From Gallionella sp. UBA4121 (GTDB lineage Bacteria; Pseudomonadota; Gammaproteobacteria; Burkholderiales; Gallionellaceae): a DNA stretch of 27,404 nt. The stretch is from NCBI GenBank assembly GCA_002381565.1, contig DFWZ01000005.1, positions 15,895 through 43,298 of the forward strand. Reading direction: 5' to 3'. Each line of letters opens with the position of its first letter. Within the stretch, counting starts at the first letter, position 1. This document shows, one piece after another, positions 22,039 to 27,404 of the stretch. A program made the position numbers and the translations under genes. Under the pieces are notes generated by a model, which saw nothing but the letters and a program-made list of their open reading frames with translations, had not been told where the DNA came from and searched no databases.

Positions 22039-23274
22039 TTATTGTTTTATTTCCAGCATAGGTTTGCTGCCCGGCAGCTGGGTAATCCTTGCGCGCTCGG
22101 TTTCCGCGTGTTGCAGATTCCTTGCAACACATTGTTTCCATTCGTTGCTGGCAGCATTGGTCGGATCCTGCTGTAAAGAGCACTCGCACCGGCAAGCCGC
22201 CGCGCGGTAACATCCTTCCATGCTGCGACTCTTGCAGGATGCTTGTTGCTGCACGCATTGAGCGCTGCAAATTCGCGCCACATCGCGTGCTTTCTGTTGC
22301 ACGGCAAGCGGTATCTTCGGCAACTCTTTTGGCTGTGTCGCCAGACCCCATGCCATCATTGCGATTCCCGCCAGGAATAACATTACGACCAGTCGATTTG
22401 TTTGCAGCAACACGCCGGCTATTTTTTGATACCAGGTCGTTTTCGCTGATTTTGAACTCAGCTCGAAATTCAACAGCCCGGGCGTGTTGGTTTTCTGGTG
22501 CAGACGATCACATGCATCTACGCATTCACCGCAATTAATACAGATGTCATGAGGCGTGATCGCAGTCGGCTGGATGTTTGTAATACAGACTGTCGCGCAG
22601 TAATTGCACTTTGTGCAATCCGACGAGCGTGTCGCGTCGTAAGTCACATGCAATGCATCCTGCGTGCCGAACATCCTTTGTCCCATGCGGTAAAAGCAGG
22701 CGTAGTCACATACAAAATAGCGCATCACTGCAATGTCGATGAAGATCAGGAACACAGAGAACAAATAGATGATGAACGGCGATAACTTTTCAGTATTGCT
22801 AAGGGTCAATATTTCCCAGACTTCCGTGGGCGAATAGAAAAACAGAAACGGAATCAGTGCCAGAACCAGTGATGCAGCCAGGAAAGCCGCGCCGAGAATA
22901 GCCCAGTTTACCCACTTGTTTTTCGTTTCGGCAACGATTAATCCTTCGCCGCCCACTTCCACGCTTGCGCGTTTACCAAGCAACTTGTGAGTCAGATTAT
23001 TCGCCCACTCTGAAAGCAGATTTTGCGGGCAGGCCCATCCGCACCAGACCGTGCCGATGGTCATATAGGTAAGTACGGGTGCCGTCGCAAAAATCAGCGC
23101 GAGACCGGACACTAATATGAAGTTCGACCACCAGATTTGATGGCCCAGGATGGAAAAGCTGGCCGTAGCCAGATCGATACGCAGCAATCCGGTGGCCGGA
23201 ATCAGTGCAATCACTATCAGTGTGGCAAACTGGGCTATCCTTCTTTTCCAGCGATACTGGGGTATGTTTGTCAT
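22039..23274 (-). CDS. CcoG/NapH-like membrane polyferredoxin with Cys-rich tail
   Basis: This 411-residue membrane protein belongs to the NapH/CcoG/FixG type. It has several hydrophobic helices (about 13-33, 49-70, 124-148, 165-187, 292-312), a CGWACP motif (C78, C82), a second CX3C (C189, C193), and two [4Fe-4S] motifs: C220-x2-C223-x2-C226-x3-C230 and C245-x2-C248-x2-C251-x3-C255. CcoG relatives reduce copper or pass electrons during cytochrome oxidase assembly; NapH passes quinol electrons to NapC/NapG. The C terminus differs: instead of the Ig-like domain of CcoG it has a tail with eight cysteines (336, 340, 347, 355, 361, 363, 365, 382). No cco or nap genes are adjacent, so the exact role is open. 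The start ATG has a weak Shine-Dalgarno. Confidence 0.82.
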   Translation of the reverse strand: MTNIPQYRWKRRIAQFATLIVIALIPATGLLRIDLATASFSILGHQIWWSNFILVSGLALIFATAPVLTYMTIGTVWCGWACPQNLLSEWANNLTHKLLGKRASVEVGGEGLIVAETKNKWVNWAILGAAFLAASLVLALIPFLFFYSPTEVWEILTLSNTEKLSPFIIYLFSVFLIFIDIAVMRYFVCDYACFYRMGQRMFGTQDALHVTYDATRSSDCTKCNYCATVCITNIQPTAITPHDICINCGECVDACDRLHQKTNTPGLLNFELSSKSAKTTWYQKIAGVLLQTNRLVVMLFLAGIAMMAWGLATQPKELPKIPLAVQQKARDVARICSAQCVQQQASCKSRSMEGCYRAAACRCECSLQQDPTNAASNEWKQCVARNLQHAETERARITQLPGSKPMLEIKQ

Positions 23275-23297
23275 GTGAGTAAACTCATTGCAGCTTT

Positions 23298-23337
23298 AGG
23301 CAGCACCCAAAAACTGATCTATTTTTCGGTGCTGCCT
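23298..23337. other. Long hairpin between folD and the polyferredoxin gene
   Basis: AGGCAGCACC (23298-23307) pairs perfectly with GGTGCTGCCT (23328-23337). After one C-C mismatch, AAAAA pairs with TTTTT around an 8-base loop. No U-tract directly follows on the minus strand, so it is not a classical terminator of ppa-folD; it may be an mRNA-stability, attenuation or weak termination element. Confidence 0.55.
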
Positions 23338-23359
23338 TGCGCGGTACATTTTTTAACAG

Positions 23360-24220
23360 TTATTTGCCAAGACCGGACAGCCGTTCAGCCGCTCTCACCG
23401 TGTTGGCGACCAGCATGGTGATAGTCATCGGGCCTACGCCGCCGGGAACAGGAGTGATGTAACCCGCTATTTTCTGGACGCTGGCAAAGTCCACATCGCC
23501 GACCAGCTTGCCGTCCGCATTGCGGTTGATGCCGACGTCGATCACGACAGCCCCCGGCTTTACCATGTCGCCTGTGATGAAATTGGGGCGACCCACCGCC
23601 GCGACCAGAATGTCGGCGTCCCTGGTGTGTTTGGCCAGGTCCACGGTCTTCGAGGTGCAGATGGTCACCGTGGCATTCTTGTGCAGCAGCAGCAGCGCCA
23701 TCGGCTTGCCGACGATGTTGCTGCGGCCCACCACCACGGCGTGCTTGCCTTCAATTTCAATGCCGGTTTTCTCCAGCATCACCATCACGCCATAGGGTGT
23801 GCAGGATGGGAAGGGCGTCTCGCCGGTGACCAGTGCGCCGACATTTTTTTCATGGAAGCCATCCACGTCCTTGTCTGGATTGATCGCCTCGATCACCTTG
23901 TGCGCGTCCAGATGTTTGGGTAGCGGCAGTTGCACCAGGATGCCGTGTATCCTGGGGTCGTTGTTCAACGCTTCGACTTCGGCTAGCAACGCAGCTTCAG
24001 TCGTATCAGCGGGCAGTTCTACGTGGATAGAATACAGCCCCAGCTCCGCGCAGGCTTTTACCTTGTTGGCGACATACACTCTGGAGGCGGGATCATTGCC
24101 CACGATGATGACCGCCATGCCGGGCGTTATGCCGCGCGCGATCAATGCATCGGCACGCACTTTCCATTCGGCGCGCACAGCCTGGGCGATGGCTTTGCCG
24201 TCAATGATTTGCGCGGTCAT
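23360..24220 (-). CDS. folD: FolD, methylenetetrahydrofolate dehydrogenase/cyclohydrolase
   Basis: This bifunctional cytosolic enzyme interconverts methylene-, methenyl- and formyl-tetrahydrofolate using NADP. The 286-residue protein is standard length. It has the catalytic SRVYVANKVKAC segment (Y49, K53), the substrate loop GILVQLPLPKHLD, DKDVDGFH, the Rossmann motif VVVGRSNIVGKPMA, and the C-terminal signature ITPVPGGVGPMT. Its ATG overlaps the last base of the ppa stop (TAATG), indicating coupled translation with pyrophosphatase. Confidence 0.97.
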   Translation of the reverse strand: MTAQIIDGKAIAQAVRAEWKVRADALIARGITPGMAVIIVGNDPASRVYVANKVKACAELGLYSIHVELPADTTEAALLAEVEALNNDPRIHGILVQLPLPKHLDAHKVIEAINPDKDVDGFHEKNVGALVTGETPFPSCTPYGVMVMLEKTGIEIEGKHAVVVGRSNIVGKPMALLLLHKNATVTICTSKTVDLAKHTRDADILVAAVGRPNFITGDMVKPGAVVIDVGINRNADGKLVGDVDFASVQKIAGYITPVPGGVGPMTITMLVANTVRAAERLSGLGK

Positions 24221-24750
24221 TATTTGGCTTTGTAGGCTTGCAGGCCGTTCATTATTTCCGCGTGAGCGGCTTCAACGCCCATCCAGCCATTGATCTTCAC
24301 CCATTTGCCAGGTTCCAGCGCCTTGTAGAGCTCGAAGAAGTGCCTGATCTGTTCCAGGGTGATTTTAGGCAAGTCCTCATAGGTCTTGATATCGTGATAA
24401 AGCGGGGTGAGCTTGTCGGTCGGAACTGCAATGATCTTGGCGTCATCGCCACCTTCGTCGGACATGCTCAACATGCCAACCGGGCGGCAGGGGATGATCG
24501 CGCCGTGGACGATGGGGAACGGGGTGATTACCAGCACGTCAACCGGATCGCCGTCGTCCGCGATGGTCTCCGGGATGAAGCCGTAATTGCAGGGATAACG
24601 CATCAGCGAACTGATAAAACGATCCACAACGAGTACGCCGGAAGTCTTGTCCACTTCGTATTTTACCGGGTCGGCATGCTTGGGAATTTCAATGATGACA
24701 TTGCATTCGTGGGGTAATTTGTCTCCGGGGCGGACGTTCAGCAGACTCAT
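24220..24750 (-). CDS. ppa: Inorganic pyrophosphatase (family I)
   Basis: This cytosolic Mg-dependent enzyme hydrolyses pyrophosphate to drive biosynthesis. The 176-residue product from ATG 24750 matches E. coli Ppa in length and sequence: MSLLNVRPGDKLP, VIEIPKHADPVKYE, YPCNYGFIP, the active-site DGDPVDVLV and DEGGDDAKIIAVP. The frame is open upstream to 24816, but ATG 24750 is chosen because it matches the family start and has AAGGAA as Shine-Dalgarno. It is followed by folD with a one-base overlap and is divergent from a PPi-type phosphofructokinase. Confidence 0.97.
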   Translation of the reverse strand: MSLLNVRPGDKLPHECNVIIEIPKHADPVKYEVDKTSGVLVVDRFISSLMRYPCNYGFIPETIADDGDPVDVLVITPFPIVHGAIIPCRPVGMLSMSDEGGDDAKIIAVPTDKLTPLYHDIKTYEDLPKITLEQIRHFFELYKALEPGKWVKINGWMGVEAAHAEIMNGLQAYKAK

Positions 24751-24787
24751 GGCGTTTCCTTGAAAGGTTGAAATTAAAAATTGTGCA

Positions 24788-24793
24788 ATTATA
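24788..24793 (-). promoter_or_regulatory. Candidate -10 element for ppa-folD
   Basis: On the minus strand these bases read TATAAT, a perfect sigma-70 -10 box, 37 bases before the ppa ATG. No good -35 is seen 16-18 bases further out, so the promoter may depend on an activator or an extended contact. Confidence 0.4.
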
Positions 24794-24864
24794 AGCGATG
24801 CAGTGCCCAGTCGCATGTTCGTATTCAGTTAAAATATCGGAACTTTACTCAGGGAGGTGATGCC

Positions 24865-26052
24865 ATGGCAACGCAACTTATCGGCAAGATGGTCATTGGT
24901 CAATCGGGCGGCCCGACCGCCGTCATCAACCAGTCGCTGGTCGGTGCCATACTTGCCGCACGCCGGCACGCCAACATCACCGGCATTCTCGGCGCGCGCC
25001 ACGGCATTGCCGGAATCATGAAGGAAGATTTCATCGACCTGTCCACACAGAGTGTCGAACAACTCGAACTGGTAGCTGACACGCCCGCCGCAGCGTTAGG
25101 TTCTGTGCGGCTGAAACCTACCCGTGCGGAATGTGAAAAAGTGTTCGAGGTGTTCAAAAAGCACGACGTGCGCTATTTTTTCTATATCGGCGGCAATGAT
25201 TCCGCCGAGACGGCGCATATCATCGCCGAGATGGCGAAGGAGGCTAATTACGATTTCTGCACCGTGCATATCCCCAAGACTATCGATAACGATTTGAAGG
25301 TGACCGACCATTGTCCGGGTTTCGCTTCTGCCGCGCGTTTCGTGGCGCTGGCTTTCATGGGCGATGACCGCGACAACTACGCCCTGGAAGGCATCAAGGT
25401 GAACGTGGTGATGGGGCGCAGCGCCGGATTTTTGACTGCCGCGTCAGCCTTGGCGCGTCAGCGTGAGGGCGATGGCCCGCATCTGATCTATCTGCCGGAA
25501 CGCGTGTTCAACATCGAAGCCTTTCAGAATGACGTGCGCGCTACGATGGCGAAATACGGGCGCTGCGTGATCGCCGTTTCAGAAGGAATCGCTGACAAGG
25601 ACGGCAACCCGATCTCGACCAGCGGCGAGCGCGACTCGCACGGCAATATCCAGCTGTCCGGCAGCGGTGCGCTGGGCGATACGCTGGCAGCATTGGTAAA
25701 AGCAGCCTTTCCGGGGCAAAAAGTGCGCGTGCGTGCCGACACCTTTGGCTACTTGCAGCGTTCATTTCCGACCATTATTTCTGCGGTAGATGCTAAAGAA
25801 GCGCGCGAAGTGGGCGAGTATGCCGTGAATCACGCGGCGGGCACAGGGGCCCCCGGTTCCGTGTCGATCAGGCGTCTTTCAAGTCAGCCTTATGCCAGCG
25901 AATGCTTTATCACGCCCTTGTCGTCCGTTGCACGCGAAGCGACCAAAATGCGCGACGAATACATCAACGCTGCGGGCAATGATGTGACAGATGTGTGGAT
26001 AGCTTACGTCGCGCCTCTAGTGGGCGAGCTGCCTGTGATCGGTCGCCTGTAA
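24865..26052 (+). CDS. pfp: Pyrophosphate-type 6-phosphofructokinase
   Basis: This glycolytic enzyme phosphorylates fructose 6-phosphate, or runs in reverse, and probably uses pyrophosphate. The 395-residue product has IGQSGGPTAVINQSLVG (11-27), IGGNDSAETA (108-117) and HIPKTIDND (135-143). Asp112 at the position where ATP enzymes have Gly (GGDGS), and Lys138 where they have Gly (PGTIDND), are the two residues that mark PPi users. The frame extends upstream to 24781, but ATG 24865 follows a strong Shine-Dalgarno (GGGAGGTG) and gives the normal N terminus. It is divergent from ppa, so two PPi-consuming enzymes share a control region. A terminator follows at 26066-26090. Confidence 0.92.
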   Translation: MATQLIGKMVIGQSGGPTAVINQSLVGAILAARRHANITGILGARHGIAGIMKEDFIDLSTQSVEQLELVADTPAAALGSVRLKPTRAECEKVFEVFKKHDVRYFFYIGGNDSAETAHIIAEMAKEANYDFCTVHIPKTIDNDLKVTDHCPGFASAARFVALAFMGDDRDNYALEGIKVNVVMGRSAGFLTAASALARQREGDGPHLIYLPERVFNIEAFQNDVRATMAKYGRCVIAVSEGIADKDGNPISTSGERDSHGNIQLSGSGALGDTLAALVKAAFPGQKVRVRADTFGYLQRSFPTIISAVDAKEAREVGEYAVNHAAGTGAPGSVSIRRLSSQPYASECFITPLSSVAREATKMRDEYINAAGNDVTDVWIAYVAPLVGELPVIGRL

Positions 26053-26065
26053 TGCTAATCCTGAC

Positions 26066-26090
26066 AAGCCGGCCAGGTGCCGGTTTTTTT
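26066..26090 (+). terminator. Rho-independent terminator after the phosphofructokinase gene
   Basis: CCGGC (26069-26073), a 5-base loop, GCCGG (26079-26083) and a run of seven T follow the stop codon by about 15 bases. The stem is short but GC-only. Confidence 0.8.
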
Positions 26091-26109
26091 CGAACGTTGA
26101 GTGCATGAG

Positions 26110-26592
26110 ATGAAAGTTTCCGTATTATTCGTCTGCATGGGCAATATCTGCCGTTCTCCCACGGCGGAGGCGGTATTTCGCCATTACGTCGAGAGTGCCG
26201 GGTTGTCGGCATCTATTCTGATTGATTCGGCTGGCACGCATGATTATCACATCGGCCATGCGCCTGATTTGCGCTCTCAGCATGCCGCAGAGCAGCGTGG
26301 CTATGACATGAGCAGTTTGCGCGGGCGGCAGGTGGAAAGTCTGGATTTCGAACGTTTCGATTATGTGCTGGCGATGGACAGGGCAAACCTTGCGATCCTG
26401 CAATACCTGGCGCCGCGCGGATGCAAAAAGCAGCTTCAACTGTTTCTCGATTATGCGCGCCATCACAAGGAGCGCGAAGTGCCTGATCCGTATTACGGTG
26501 GGGAGCAGGGTTTTGAGCAGGTGCTGGATATGATAGAGGATGCGGCACAGGCGCTGTTGCAGCATATTCAGCAGCGGGATTTCGCCGAATAG
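26110..26592 (+). CDS. Low-molecular-weight protein-tyrosine phosphatase
   Basis: This small cytosolic phosphatase (160 residues from ATG 26110) has the P-loop C9-x5-R15 (CMGNICRS) at its N terminus and the general-acid region VPDPYYGG near residue 125, both diagnostic of the family. In bacteria these enzymes act on tyrosine kinases of exopolysaccharide systems or on protein phosphoarginine; the target here is unknown. The frame also opens with GTG at 26101, but the ATG gives the usual MKVSVLFVCMGNICRS start. It is convergent with the RNase E gene, sharing a symmetric terminator. Confidence 0.93.
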   Translation: MKVSVLFVCMGNICRSPTAEAVFRHYVESAGLSASILIDSAGTHDYHIGHAPDLRSQHAAEQRGYDMSSLRGRQVESLDFERFDYVLAMDRANLAILQYLAPRGCKKQLQLFLDYARHHKEREVPDPYYGGEQGFEQVLDMIEDAAQALLQHIQQRDFAE

Positions 26593-26612
26593 ATTTTCTG
26601 TAAGCGCCAAAA

Positions 26613-26640
26613 AGAAAGCCCCGCGATTGCGGGGCTTTCT
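26613..26640. terminator. Bidirectional Rho-independent terminator
   Basis: AGAAAGCCCCGC (26613-26624) and GCGGGGCTTTCT (26629-26640) form a perfect 12-bp stem with a GATT loop, between the convergent phosphatase and RNase E genes. A- and T-rich sequence on both sides suits use from either strand. Confidence 0.88.
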
Positions 26641-26660
26641 CTTATTACGGGTGAAACTGA

Positions 26661-27404
26661 TTACACTTTAGGGTGTTGTGTTTCGATCTGCACCAGCGGT
26701 TCATTTTCGACATACACCTCAAGCTGGCGTGTACGGCGGCGATTTACCGGTTGGGACCTGGGTGTCGTATCAACAGCCGCGATCTTGTCTGGTGCTGTTT
26801 CGATTTGCACCAGACCCTCAGTTGTCGGGGAGGCCGCAACCTTGCGGGGCGCAGACGCTGCCGCGACAGGTTTAGCTGCCATAACCGGTTCAGCTGCCGC
26901 GACTGCCGCCACAACGGGTTCAGCCATTACGACAGGTTCAGCCACTGCAACGGGTTCAGCCGCTGCGACAGGTTCAGCCGTCACAGCCGCGAATTCAGCA
27001 GCGGGCAGGTTGGTGGGCATCGCGACATATTCCGTCGGCTTGCGTGCAGCCACAGCCGTCGTTTCTGACGTGATTTCAGTTGCATCTGCACCCGGCACAA
27101 CGTCGCGTTTTTCACGTTCACGACGACCGCCACGGCGTCCACGACGACGACTGTTGCTCTTCTCGGTCTTCTCCGCTTCAGTTTCGACTTCGCCAGTGAC
27201 TTCTGCCGGGATTTCGATGACAGGTTCTGTTGCGCGTGGCTCAACCGGCTTCCTGGGTGGACGCGGCGGCCTTGGCTGTCTGGCTTCAGCAGGCGCAGCC
27301 TTTTCAGCAACCTTTTCTGCTGGCTTTTCAATCGCCAGCGCACCCCGTTCCGGTTTGTCGTTGCGGTCGCGACGCTTGCGGTTGCCCCCTTCATTGCGGT
27401 TGCC
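26661..27404 (-). CDS. rne: Ribonuclease E, C-terminal part (runs off the window)
   Basis: The minus-strand frame is open from the right edge to TAA at 26661, giving the last 247 residues. Going towards the C terminus it holds an Arg/Asn/Gly-rich basic stretch (GNRKRRDRND), a Pro/Arg/Glu segment (RQPRPPRPPRKPVEP), a second arginine cluster (RRRGRRGGRRERE), a low-complexity AEPVAAAEPVAVAEPVV region, and two LVQIET motifs, the second ending ...NEPLVQIETQHPKV. This is the disordered RNA- and partner-binding tail typical of RNase E; the paired LVQIET/LVMVET motif near the end is usual in beta- and gammaproteobacteria. The catalytic half lies outside the window. RNase E starts mRNA decay and matures rRNA and tRNA at the inner membrane. 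Confidence 0.85.
   Translation of the reverse strand, partial: GNRNEGGNRKRRDRNDKPERGALAIEKPAEKVAEKAAPAEARQPRPPRPPRKPVEPRATEPVIEIPAEVTGEVETEAEKTEKSNSRRRGRRGGRREREKRDVVPGADATEITSETTAVAARKPTEYVAMPTNLPAAEFAAVTAEPVAAAEPVAVAEPVVMAEPVVAAVAAAEPVMAAKPVAAASAPRKVAASPTTEGLVQIETAPDKIAAVDTTPRSQPVNRRRTRQLEVYVENEPLVQIETQHPKV

Noticed and set aside
26673..27068. Plus-strand frame rich in Cys, His, Arg and Phe
   Set aside because: It is the antisense reading of the repetitive AEPV array of RNase E, which creates artificial repeats.

Overview
The window looks like chromosomal DNA of a betaproteobacterium, probably a chemolithoautotroph of the Nitrosomonadales/Gallionellaceae type. This is inferred from gene content: a KdpE-type regulator, CbbQ/CbbO RuBisCO-activase-type proteins, a pyrophosphate-type phosphofructokinase beside inorganic pyrophosphatase, an RNase E with a long basic and Ala/Pro-rich tail, and dispersed hairpin repeats of the CCGGCGAAAGCCGG / CCGGCCTGCGCCGG type. 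No rRNA, tRNA or CRISPR array was seen.

Layout. 1-724: tail of a dispersed hairpin repeat, then a KdpE-like response regulator. 765-5071 (minus strand): a tight five-gene operon encoding a thermostable-hemolysin-family acyltransferase-like protein, an AMP-forming acyl ligase, a haem-oxygenase-like iron oxidase, a short-chain dehydrogenase and an exported TPR protein, closed by a terminator. It reads like a small fatty-acyl-derived metabolite pathway. 5286-5837: a small outer-membrane beta-barrel. 5988-10219: an RND efflux adaptor and pump, with a dispersed repeat inside the pump's 5' coding end. 10358-13185: a two-helix membrane peptide followed by cbbQ and cbbO, with no RuBisCO gene in view.

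13213-20384 is an accessory region bordered on the left by repeat halves. Its minus-strand genes form a defence-island-like cluster: a PLD-type protein (single HKD motif), a KAP-like P-loop NTPase, a TIR-domain protein with an N-terminal Cys/His mini-finger, and a DUF6602-like PD-(D/E)xK nuclease. A 157-bp MITE-like element with 15-bp imperfect terminal inverted repeats and 5-bp CAACG direct repeats sits between the TIR and nuclease genes. An IHF-like C-terminal fragment lies between the PLD and NTPase genes. About 1 kb of gene-poor, remnant-bearing DNA follows on the right.

20385-27404 returns to core-like DNA: a 13-codon leader peptide overlapping an SRPBCC gene, a membrane protein with a small upstream membrane peptide, a CcoG/NapH-like polyferredoxin with an unusual eight-cysteine tail, ppa-folD on the minus strand divergent from a PPi-type phosphofructokinase, a low-molecular-weight tyrosine phosphatase, and the C-terminal part of RNase E running off the right edge.

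The best candidates for an undescribed system are the PLD-NTPase-TIR-DUF6602 cluster and the five-gene iron-oxidase/acyl-ligase operon. All functions come from reading motifs by eye; no database search was run.
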